In this document: in pieces, positions 8,543 through 17,800 of the stretch
Numbering within the stretch: the stretch's first letter is position 1
Layout: every line of letters starts with the position of its first letter
NCBI GenBank assembly: GCA_025531455.1
Contig: JAMYHL010000165.1
Coordinates: 1 to 19,450 of the forward strand
Origin: Apiotrichum sp. Y4204
Taxonomy: Eukaryota > Basidiomycota > Tremellomycetes > Trichosporonales > Trichosporonaceae
DNA length: 19,450 bases
Reading direction: 5' to 3'
The notes under the pieces: model-generated
Databases searched by the model: none
The model's input: the letters and a program-made list of their open reading frames with translations, nothing else
What the model was told of the DNA's origin: nothing
Translations under genes and position numbers: made by a program

Positions 8543-10789
8543 TCACACGGGCCCGACGAGCTGGTACAGCAGGCCGCGGACCATGCCCGAGAGGCTCTTG
8601 GGCTGGTGCTTGTACGCGTCCATGATCATGGCCATGGCTGCTGCGCCGAGCATGGTTTCGCCAAACGGCACGATGGGGACCCACGCGCGGCGGCGGCCGA
8701 TGGACCACGCCGACTCGAGAGCGCGTGGCAGGCAGTACATTGCCAGCTCGGCGCGGCGCTTCTTCTCCTCGGCGAAGAGCGAGAGGCACGTCATAAAGCC
8801 GATAAACCAAAAGTTCTCCTTGCGGCGCAGCAGGCTGTAGAGCCACTTTGGCAGTGGGATGTTGTCCATTATCTTTGTGCGCGAGCAGAAGAGGGCTGTA
8901 ATCAGTACGGCACCATGGGTTCGTGTACTCACCCTGGTAGATGACGATGAAGAAGGCGAGGAAGGAGCAGCTGCGGGTGATGCCGATTGCGGCCTTGAGG
9001 AGCATACGGAGGGGCGTCTTCATGACCTGGTGGCGGCGGAACACGAGCATCGGGATGAGGTGCAGTGCGCCGTATACAGGGAGCATGAAGCGGAAGCGGG
9101 TGAAGAAGCGGCCAGTAGCGCACTCGACACAGCTGTCGCTCCACGGGTGGAGGATTGCGCACGGGATGTGGTTGTTTGGGCTGACGCCGCCCTCAATGTT
9201 TGCAAGCAGCTGCTTGAGGCTCGCCGTGTTGCGCTCCGTGATGCCCTTTGACGCGAGTGCGCGCTGGACTGGATTCGGGGAGATGTAGTTGTTGCGCACG
9301 GCGGTGCGGTTGGCCTCGACGGCGAAGAGGGGCACTCCAGACGCGCCCTGGATCCAGTTGCGGTAGTCACGCGGGATGGTATCTGGCGCGAGAAGGAAGG
9401 CAAACATGATCTGCCCGCAGCAGAGACCGAAGAGGAGGACATCGCCGTGCGGAATGTTGATGCCCAGCGCGGGCGCATACTGATTGTAGCAGCCTTGCAG
9501 GCCACGGACAAAGAGCCTGGGCAATCAGCACGACTCTCTTCCATTTACCGTTGGTGACTCACTGCTGGGCGACGCTGGTCCTGCGGCTCGCCGACTCGAG
9601 GAGTAGACCCAGACTTCCAACAGCTCCAGCCACAGCTGCATGCCATCTGTGCTCGCCCTCGTCACCCTCGCGCTCTGGCGGACCAAAAGTCGCGCGGGAG
9701 AACAGTCCCGCTTTGATCCTGCGGCGGATGTACGAGAACGGGGGTGCGAGGCGGAGGAGATGGAGGGTGAGGGTATTGAGAAAGGTAAATGTGCCAATCA
9801 TGGCGCCGAAGCGGAGCGACTCCTCGCCAATCATGGCCTGGCGGATATGCCGCCAGCGCAGACGCTTTTTCCTGAGCGAGCGGAAGATGAGGAGCAGGAC
9901 ATTGACGCCGGAGCGGACAGAGAACGCGACGAAGAATGACCCTGTGGAGGTATGAGCTTTCATTCACACAGGCTGGACGCACGCAGTCCCCGCTTCAGCG
10001 CGAGGATGATGGCGCGCTCCGCATCCGGGGGATACAGGCGCTTCTCGTCCTTGTCGCGCCAGACAAGCTCGCGCCCCGCGGCGCGCACATTCAATAACAG
10101 CTGTTCGCGGCGCTGCTGGTCATATTGCAGCGCCATGAGGTGGTCGAGCGACGCGAGCGAGATGGTTCGCCGGATACGGTCGGCCCTGGGCGTCAGTCTC
10201 GGCACTTGGGACAGACCCGGGGCCCTCTGGTACTGCGCGCTGCGCGCACTCACGTCTCGGACAGGTTGGGCGTCGCGGGCTCTGTCACATAGTAGCTGCG
10301 TGAGCGCCGGGGCTTGCCGGGATAGATGACTTCTTCCTTGTTGACATCGCGCATGGACACTTTTCCGGTCGCATCGCGCATGGACGGTTTTCCACTGGCG
10401 CCACCCGCGGCGGTGAAGCGGAGCTGCTTCTCTGTGATGCGTATGTTTGCTTTGGAGCCGACGACGACGCCGGAGATGGACCGCCGGAGGACCGAGGGGG
10501 GCAGGGGCGAGCCGATGGCGGCCTCCTCGTCGGACGAGTGATTGGAGTTTGAGTGCGAGTGCGAGTGCGAGTTGTGGTCGCTCGACTCGCCCTCGGACAA
10601 GGGCTCGACCGGCGTCGACATGTCGCGTAGCGGAGGGCGGGGGCTGTCTGCCGGAGTGGTAGCGGGAGTGGACTGGCGCGAGGCGGGCTCGGAGGGGAGG
10701 ATGTGGGGAACGAGCTGGGCGCCGGCGAGGACGTTGGGGGCGATGCGTTCCGCGACGGTGTTGATGTCTGCGTCGAGCGCGTCGAGCAT
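8543..10789 (-). CDS. TMEM135-like multi-pass membrane protein
   Basis: Minus-strand exons: 10789-10254, 10185-9983, 9941-9563, 9516-8933, 8895-8543; 684 aa, stop TGA. Introns are 68, 41, 46 and 37 nt. The first 180 residues are predicted disordered, with Ser/His/Asn runs (HSHSHSNSN) and a two-copy GKxSMRD repeat. The membrane part begins near residue 247 (SFFVAFSVRSGVNVLLLIF), with more hydrophobic segments near 295, 345, 400, 520 and 555. The diagnostic segment is 492-535: Cys492, HPW 496-498, Cys502 and Cys505 followed by a hydrophobic stretch. It matches the cysteine-rich TMEM135 N-terminal motif (HxWxxxC). Animal TMEM135 acts at peroxisomes and mitochondria, in lipid handling and fission; the fungal role is not established. 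The frame stays open upstream to an ATG at 11047, but that stretch is CT-repeat translation, so I place the start at 10789. Confidence 0.82.
10345..10396 (-). repeat. 27-bp in-frame direct repeat inside the TMEM135-like gene
   Basis: Two near-identical copies start at 10345 and 10372 on the plus strand (shared words CATCGCGCATGGAC and TTTTCC). On the coding strand they give GKPSMRDAT followed by GKVSMRDVN, a nine-residue unit duplicated in the disordered N-terminal region. The Ser next to basic residues could be phosphorylated; that is only a guess. Confidence 0.75.
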
Positions 10790-10844
10790 ATAGCGGGGTA
10801 GTAGGGGTGTCGTCAGTGGCAAGGAGGGGGTGCGGTACAGCAGC

Positions 10845-10894
10845 GGGAGAGATGGAGAGGGAGAGAGTGAGTAAGAGAGAGATAGGGAGAGTAG
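10845..10894. repeat. GA-rich tract (CT-rich on the gene strand) upstream of TMEM135-like start
   Basis: The stretch is almost pure purine on the plus strand, built from GGGAGA and GAGAGA words. On the minus strand this is a CT-rich leader 56-105 nt upstream of the chosen ATG. CT-rich tracts just upstream of starts are common at fungal transcription starts, which supports the start at 10789. Confidence 0.65.
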
Positions 10895-10941
10895 ATGCTT
10901 TCTGTTCCGATAGAATGCTGTAGGTGCACTATCACTGACTG

Positions 10942-10953
10942 ATTGCATGCAAT
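10942..10953. promoter_or_regulatory. 12-bp palindrome ATTGCATGCAAT with adjacent ATGCATGC
   Basis: ATTGCATGCAAT is a perfect palindrome. Four bases later comes a second self-complementary core, ATGCATGC (10957-10964). They lie about 155-175 bp upstream of the TMEM135-like start. The cluster of TGCATGC cores suggests a regulator binding site; no factor can be named. Confidence 0.4.
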
Positions 10954-11062
10954 GCACATGCATGCGCGTCATCAACCTGTTGTACACCACTGTACACACT
11001 GCATGTAGCTCCTCTTTCCCCACCAACAATCCATTGGACGCCATCATCTGCGCGCTTCTCCG

Positions 11063-11074
11063 CCCCCCCCCCCC
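11063..11074 (+). repeat. C12 homopolymer run
   Basis: Twelve consecutive C bases on the plus strand, followed by a G-rich word (TGGGCTGGGGG). The matching G12 on the other strand could fold or stall polymerases. Length may vary between isolates or be a sequencing error. Confidence 0.8.
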
Positions 11075-11646
11075 TGGGCTGGGGGCATTGGGGGCCCTCT
11101 GCCGATCTGCCGATCCCTGGGATCCTCCTCCTCCCCTCCCCGGCTATCTAGCACGCCGAGAATATCAAGAAAAAAGTCTTGGGGCAGAAGGGAACGGAAG
11201 CAAAAATTGGATTTCACACCTTGCACATTGCACCACGTCGGGACGGAGAAGCCCTTCTCGGACCGAACAATGGCCATGACACGCGACCAACCCGAGACGA
11301 CCCGCACAGCTCGGAACACAGCGAGCGGGATCCCGAGCAGGACCAAGCCGTACTATTACTGCAGGAGAGATGACAGAACGAGTCAATCTCGACAATTCAG
11401 CGCGATACACAGCGGCCGTGCACCGATTCCACTGATCCACAGAGCTGCCCCGCAAAGTCGGGAAACAGCTACAGCTTGTCTGACCATCGTGCGTCATCGT
11501 GTGCATGTGCTCAAACAGCCAGGTACCACCCAGACCACCAAGACACTAATTAAGGCATGCAACCGGTCCTGCGTTCCGTGGAACATCCTCGGGTCAGCGG
11601 TGCTACTGTTTAGCTCCACAGCAAATAGCGCGCGACGCGGCCTCTT

Positions 11647-11664
11647 CTCAGCGAGCGCGCTGAG
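11647..11664. repeat. Short inverted repeat (hairpin)
   Basis: CTCAGCG (11647-11653) and CGCTGAG (11658-11664) are perfect complements around a 4-base loop. Flanking CCTCTT and GAGG can extend the stem weakly. It lies inside the divergent spacer with no gene to assign it to. Confidence 0.5.
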
Positions 11665-11685
11665 GAGGTGAGAGATGGGAGGCGG

Positions 11686-11714
11686 AAAGTGGGAAGTGGG
11701 AAGGTGGGAAGTGG
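11686..11714 (+). repeat. GTGGGAA minisatellite, about four imperfect units
   Basis: The stretch reads AAAGTGGGAAGTGGG and continues with an AAGGTGGGAAGTGG block, so GTGGGAA recurs with one inserted G. It is a simple tandem repeat in the divergent spacer. Confidence 0.7.
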
Positions 11715-12723
11715 CGTGCTCGCTTTGCGCGACTTGGTGCCAGGATATCTCATTCGTCCTTTGCTCGAGGTAGCTTCTGGAACGTCCGTGGAGGGAGCGC
11801 GCTATGGCGAGGGAATGCTGCATGGCGCGGAACGGAGTGGAATGGAATATGGATGGATCGAGGAGTCGATGGGACTGGACTTGACGTGCCGATTGATCTG
11901 TGAATATGAGATCATATGGCCAACTGGATCATGATGCTGAGATATGGGATATGAGACATGAGAAGAAAGCTGGGATGCGCTGCAGATAGCTGATCACATG
12001 AGTGCCCGCCAGCCCGGGCCGTGGTCTTGCACTCTTGGGGGACATTCCTGCATTCCTGCGTGGACTGCTCTGCGAAGGGGCTGAGAGGAGGTCGAAGAGG
12101 CGCGAGCGTGGTGCGGGGCGTAGCGATTGAGTCCAAGGCGCCAGCGCGCCAAGGCATGATGAGCGGCGAGATGATGAGATTCTTGGTTGCTGGACACGCT
12201 CAGACACTCATGCAAGATTAGAGATCAGAACAGATAGGAGATACCTCGCAGCTCGGCAGGGTATGCAGACAATGCAGACAATCCCCAACAACCGATGTCC
12301 CAGATAATCAAAGATGATCCGCTGTAACCAAATCTTTGCATCACGAGCGGATCGAGCCGACAACGGATCAAGAGCCGGACATTTACACAAGCTGCGATGT
12401 CTTCAGTCCTCCGGTTCCCAAAGCTCTCCGCGCCGCCACGGCATCCCGACACGGAGAACAGCTTGTCAATCTCTCGACGCGGACTACACTTCCGCCTCGG
12501 GGGCCAGTTGCTCTTTGGAGCTTGTAGCCCTCCATGCCTCAGCGGATCAGCGGCATGACCGTACAACGTCATGCGTCGTCGCCCCGCACTGTTGTGACGG
12601 CACACTCCAACTCGGAGAACACTACCAGGTGCGGGGCTAAGCATACAGTAGTGCTGCCAGTTTCAGCTAGCTGCCTTGGAAGCTCAAGCTATCTCCCGCC
12701 AGTGACGGCCTGCGCCTGGCCTA

Positions 12724-12764
12724 TCGCCTGTCGCCTGTCGCCTGTCGCCTGTCGCCTGTCGCCT
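12724..12764 (+). repeat. Heptanucleotide tandem repeat (TCGCCTG)n
   Basis: Five perfect copies of TCGCCTG begin at 12724 and are followed by a sixth copy ending in C (TCGCCTC). The 7-bp period is not a codon multiple, which fits non-coding DNA. It lies about 420 bp upstream of the cyclophilin start. Confidence 0.9.
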
Positions 12765-12912
12765 CGGGACGCGGGCCGCGGGGTGTCCCGGTATGTATAC
12801 CTGCAATACCTGGTATGTGCCTGATGTCGCCGCCTGTTGCCTGGAGCTGATAGTCGCATAGTTGGAGCGCGGCGACGGCAGTGCGGGAACGTCATGCAGC
12901 GCTACGAGTGTG

Positions 12913-12924
12913 CCCCCCCCCCCC
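12913..12924 (+). repeat. C12 homopolymer run
   Basis: Twelve consecutive C bases, the same length as the run at 11063 in the same spacer. It lies about 258 bp upstream of the cyclophilin start codon. Confidence 0.8.
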
Positions 12925-13181
12925 GAGAAGGCCCCGAGATCCCGAGAAATGAGAATACATGGCCCGTTGCAAGATAAAGTCTTGTTTCCGTTTCGTCCTC
13001 TTCCGTACGGCTCATATACCGGCGGTATCCCAAACGAGCAACTCGCGACTCGAGCGACCTTGAACCCAAGCACAAGCACCAGTAACAGCAACCGATTTCA
13101 CCACAGTATTCTACCTTTAATCTCGACCCACTACTCGCTCCTCGCTCGCTCACGCCCATATCTCTTGGATCTTGAACCTGG

Positions 13182-14366
13182 ATGCCACCCCGCATGTTCG
13201 GCAAGTTCAGGCAGTCGCTCAAGAAGGCGTTTATCCCGCCCAACGAGAACGCGGCGCTGAATGCGCCCGAGGGCGTCGAGCGGCCCACCGTGTTTCTCGA
13301 TATCACAATGGGCGAGCAGGGGATAGGAAGGATCGAGCTTGGTGAGTTTGGAGTGTCACACGAGCAGGGGAGGGGATTCCGCTGCCGGATGGAGTTGCTA
13401 GATGGAGCGGCATCGAGCACCGAGGTGGATGCACGGTGGCAACGGATACGCCGGCGCCCACGCAGCAGTGGAGCAGTGACGACGACGAAGACCCAGACGA
13501 CGTTGACACGCTCCCGCAGAATTGTTCACCGACATTTGTCCAAAGTATGTCATCACCCGGCCGGCACGCAGGCCACTTTCGCTTCAGAGGTACTGAGGGA
13601 CACTCACCCGCAGGACATGCAAGAACTTTGTCGAGCTGTGCACGTCCAAGGACACAGAGTACTCGTACCGCGGCGCATTGTTCCACCGGTGCGTAACCAC
13701 TCTCGAGGTTGCGGCGCTGCGGAGCTGACGGCAGAGTGTGAGTCTCGAGTCGGGGAGGGAGGGGTGGAGCAGCGGCAAGAGTCAAGGTCAAGCTTGGTCT
13801 TTGACGGTCGGCGGTCGGGGACCATTTCCGTGGCCGCCCGGCAACCACTGCACTGACGCGCTGTATCTGACGCCAGGATTCCCGACTTTATGATCCAGGG
13901 CGGGGACATTATCCACGGCGACGGCCGCGGCCTGTGGAGCATCTACGGCGGGCCGTTCGAGGACGAAAACTTCAAGGTCAAGCACAAGGTCCCTGGTCTG
14001 TTGAGCATGGTGAGAAACAGTAGATTTTGTTGGTTGGTTGACTCTATAGGCCAACTCTGGACCCAACACGAACGGATGCCAGTTCTTCATCACCACCGCC
14101 CCTGCCGACTTTCTCGACAACAAGCACGTCGCGTTCGGGCGCGTGACCAAGGGCATGCCTGTGGTGCGGCGTATCGAGTCGACGCCGACGGGCAGCAACG
14201 ACCGGTGAGTGTCCAAGGTGGTGTGGTCCAAGCTACAAGAGAGACGGGAGAGGAACGCGGGGCATCCGCACCTCGCCTCTGCTTCCCGGCGTGCTGGATC
14301 TGATGCTCGTACTGAAGCCACAGACCGCAGACGCGCGTGACGATTGCAAACTGCGGCCTCGTCTAG
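13182..14366 (+). CDS. Cyclophilin-type peptidyl-prolyl isomerase (closest to PPIH type)
   Basis: Catalyses cis-trans isomerisation of Xaa-Pro bonds. Exons: 13182-13341, 13520-13544 (25 nt), 13614-13688, 13877-14009, 14050-14204, 14324-14366; 196 aa. Introns are 178, 69, 188, 40 and 119 nt. Core motifs are [14 protein letters not shown] (catalytic Arg, Phe, Met, Gln), [32 protein letters not shown] and KHVAFGRV. The Cys in NTNGCQFF, the GPF..DENF block and PTGSNDRP resemble human PPIH, a U4/U6.U5 snRNP cyclophilin. The cyclosporin-contacting Trp of CypA is Phe here (ADFLDNKH). An N-terminal extension of about 35 residues starts basic and without acidic residues ([17 protein letters not shown]), which could be a mitochondrial presequence; ordinary PPIH lacks it. 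A second in-frame ATG is at 13194. Family is certain; subtype and location are not. Confidence 0.92.
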
Positions 14367-14876
14367 GCATCACTTGCTGCCATAGTCCTCCAGGTCGCAG
14401 GGGTTGTCATGCGCACCCATATATCCTTTCTTTCTAGTTGTCCGCCCTCGCTAGCCCTAATTCCACATTGCTTGACTATAATGCATAGCCTCAGGGTTGT
14501 GTACTGTTATCCACGTTCTACAGACGATTAAAAGGAAGAAATAAGAGGTCCCAAAACGCAAAATAGGCCGGGAGGGGTGGTAGGTTGGTCGGGTGCCACG
14601 AGTGGCAAGTGTACAGCGTGCCTCACCATGTGTGGCGGGCATCGCGTTACACAACAGCGACACGGGTATCGTGCGCAGTATAGTAAATATACTCTTCGCT
14701 CTGCAGGCACAGTAGTGGTGACAGTGACAGTCAAGGTCCATGATAGTGGCGGTGGTGGCGGTGGTGTGGCGGGGTCTCCAGTCCACCAGAGCGGGCAGGG
14801 CATTTCCCGCTCGCTCTCAGCGCAACGGACAGACCCCACTCACCAGCCAGCCGTGCGCGGCGCACTCGCCTGCCAT
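14367..14876. other. Convergent intergenic region, cyclophilin / CLIP-170
   Basis: The 510 bp between two stop codons hold no recognisable gene. The first third is AT-richer and is probably cyclophilin 3' UTR. A GTGGCGGTG-type repeat lies at 14746-14774. Confidence 0.6.
14746..14774 (+). repeat. GGTGGC-type simple repeat
   Basis: The tract is composed of GTGGCG and GGTGGC units, with no T-A-rich interruption, near the 3' end of the CLIP-170-like gene. Four or more GG doublets on one strand make a weak G-quadruplex possible. Confidence 0.65.
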
Positions 14877-17800
14877 TCAGAAGACGTCGTCGGCCATCGG
14901 GCATTCGGCCGTGTTGTGCGCGTCGCTCTCGCAGTCGTTGCACCACTTCTTCTTGGGCGGCGACTTGGGTGCGGCCGTCGGCGCATCGGGCTGGGCGTCG
15001 AGCGTCGTCCCGGCAAACACAGGGCACGCGTCGAGGTCGTGCGGGCCCTCGCACAGCTCGCATCGGAGATCAGACCCGACAGTCCCGTTGGACACGAGCG
15101 AGTCGGTGCGTGAGTGGAGTGACGCGGGCTTGGAGCCACCACCCGCTTGCACCTTGGCGCGCAGGCTGTCGCGCTCCCGCTCAAGCTCCTGCAGCCGCGA
15201 CTCGAGCTCGTCCTCGTGATAAATCTTGGACTCTATCAGCGTCTCGAGCTCGGACACCTCGCGCTCGTACTGTCTGTCAGCTGATACCAACGGTCCTTGA
15301 GCTCACCTCCTTCAGTGCCTCGGCCTGCTGGGCAAGCTTGGTGCGCATGCGCGCTGTCTCTTGGGCGTCGGGTGCACTTGCGCCGTCGCTCTCGTTGATC
15401 TCCTGCAAGAGCTTGTTCTCCTCCTTGAGCATCGCAATCTCATCCATAAGGTCGGCGTTGCGTGCTTGGAGCTGCGCCACCTCGCCAGTCATCTCGGTGA
15501 CAATGTGGTGGTAGCCTAGGATCGACTTCTCCGCCTCATGGATCGAGCCGTTACTCCGGCGTGAGACCGACAGGCTGCGCTGAAGGCCTGGACCACCCTC
15601 AAAGCCGTCGGCCGAGAGCGACGGCGAGCTGCGGGGAGCGGCTTCCTTGGCACGGAGCTGAAGTCAGAAGGATGTTGACAGAATATAACTCACAGTGGTA
15701 ATCTCCTCCTGGAGAGAAGTCACCTTGGTGCCGAGCTCGGCGTTCTTGGTCTCCAGCTCAGTCACCTTGGTCTCAAGGGCGGTGCGGCTGCTCTCAGTCT
15801 CGGCATTCTTCGCCTCGGTGTCCTTGAGCTTGCTCTGGAGTTCCGCAATGGTCGTCTCGCTGGCATTGTTGGCGAGCTTGGCCGCAGAGGCCCCAGCGGC
15901 CTCGGCGCGCATCGTCTCAATCTCGGCACGTGCAGCCTCCAACGCAGTCTGGTTCTCATTGATGGCGTCCTCGAGATCCGTAATGCGGCCGCGGTTGGCT
16001 TCCACCTCCTCCTCGCGCTCCTTGATCTCGGTGCGTGCCGCTGCGAGCTCGTCCTGCACGGCCTTCTTCGCCTCGCCCGCCTTGTCGTACTTGGCTTGCC
16101 ACGCCTCAGCCTCCGTCTCGGCCTGGCTGCGCGCCTCGTCCAGCTGCTCCTCGAGGTTCGAGATGCGGCTTTGCAGATGCTTGACCTGCTCAGTGAGGGT
16201 CTCATTGTCGATCTCCGCGGCGGTAACAGCCCGCGGCTTGCCGTTGCCGTTTGCCATCGAGTTGTCAGCCTCCTTGGCCGCCTTGAGCTCGTCGTTTGCC
16301 TTGGAGAGCTTCTCCTCGAGTTCGCGTATCTGGCACTCAAAGGTGAACTGCTTGCTCTCGTTGAGCTCGATGATTTGCTGATGTCAGCTCATGCCCTAAG
16401 TTTCCACTTACATTGCCAGCGAGGGTCAGCTCATCAACCAGGCGCTTGAGCTCCGAGATCTCGAGCTCAGCGGCCTCGGCCCGCTCCTCGACGACGCGCA
16501 CCTCGGCACGCTTGGCCTCCATGCCGGCTTCCAGCTCGCCCGCGGCCCGCTCGGCGGCGAGTTCCATTTCCGACTTGAGCTTGGCGGCCTCCGCCGTCTT
16601 TGCGACTAACTCCTCCTCGAGCTTCTTGCCGTTCGCCTGTAGCTCCTCCACCTTGGCGCGGATCTCGCCTGCGCTGCCGTCCGAGGTAAGGAGCTGTGTC
16701 TGCAGATCGGCGACCTCCTTCTTCCCCAGTTCCACTTGGCGTTCAAGCTCCTCCACTTGCGCCAGCGAGTTGTGTTCCCGCTCGCCCTGGGCCTGCTCGG
16801 CAAGCGCGACCTGCTCCTCAAGCTCCGCATTCCGGCGCTTGAGGTCGAAAATCTCCGCCTCGAGTACAGCCGTTGATGCAGAGTTCGACTCTGAGCTGGC
16901 GCTGGCTATGGATTGCCTCGGCTGAGGACTGGGCGGAGGCGGCATCATGTCGGTCGTGCGGCGCCCAGCCTTTGGCGTTGTCAGCGCATTGCCCAGGCTG
17001 GGACGTCCGAGGCGCGAGGCAGTCAGTGGGGGTCGTGCTTTGGGAGTAGTAGCTGTGCTCGCGGACAACGACTTGGCTGCAGGCTTAGGTGTCGTCGTCG
17101 GTGTACCTGTAGGTGTCGGACCCCGCTCGTTGAGCTGCTTTGCAGTCATGTTAAGATACTTGCTCGCTCTTGATCCAGCGGTGATCTTGGCCTCTGTGCG
17201 AGCTGCATTCGTCGCGGTGCTGTTGCCGAGAAGCGTGCGCCGGCCAGCTTCGCCATCGTCGTCCTTGGGCCGCGCCTGCACGGAGCGCGTTCCGAAACTG
17301 GGCGTTGTCGCGCCCCTCCTGACGCGATCCGCGGCAGGGGTGACACGTCCCGAGGCCGAGTAGGACGAGGCCTGGGAACGATGCGAGGCCACGGATGCCG
17401 GACGCGACGGGCCAGCGTGATTCGAAGTGGCGGGACCGAGTTTTTCGGCGAGCGTGAATATTCCACAGTTTGGCGCACACTTGAAGTACTCTCGTCTGCG
17501 ATGTCAGATTAAACGATTAAGAGGCATTATCTAACTCACCCATCAACAGTACCGTCATTCCTTCCCCTCCCCTTGAAAGCACCCTCGAGCTCGACGCCTG
17601 CCCATGTGCCGTCGCGAATGTGGGTGGTACCTAGATAGCGGAGGATACCCTCATAGCCATGGGACGGGAGACGCACGCGATCGCCGACCGCAGGAATCCA
17701 TTTCTCTCCTGCCCTGGATTCCGGACGGAGATAAGGGGTGGAGACGCCAGACGAGGCAGTGGATGTCGTCCGGCGCCCTGCTGGCGTGGTGGTGGAGGCG

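Larger units (their letters stand above)
10790..13181. other. Long divergent intergenic region between TMEM135-like and cyclophilin genes
   Basis: About 2.4 kb that serves as upstream region for both genes. No frame in it carries a recognisable domain, and the candidates overlap on both strands. It contains two 12-base C runs (11063-11074 and 12913-12924), a GTGGGAA minisatellite (11686-11714), a 7-bp-stem hairpin (11647-11664) and a heptamer tandem repeat (12724-12764). A non-coding RNA or a small, poorly conserved gene cannot be excluded. Confidence 0.55.

Noticed and set aside
10790..11047. In-frame upstream extension of the TMEM135-like protein to an ATG at 11047
   Set aside because: The extension translates a CT-rich leader into Ser/Leu/Pro runs with no domain; the start at 10789 just downstream of the CT tract is more likely.
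13436..13544. Acidic frame ([12 protein letters not shown]...) inside cyclophilin intron 1
   Set aside because: It looks protein-like, but is in a different frame from the exons on either side, and including it would break the conserved RIELELF strand. Treated as intron.
15695..16381. 228-residue plus-strand Ser/Ala-rich frame
   Set aside because: Antisense of the CLIP-170 coiled coil; Ser/Ala runs are the usual mirror of Glu/Ala/Leu codons.
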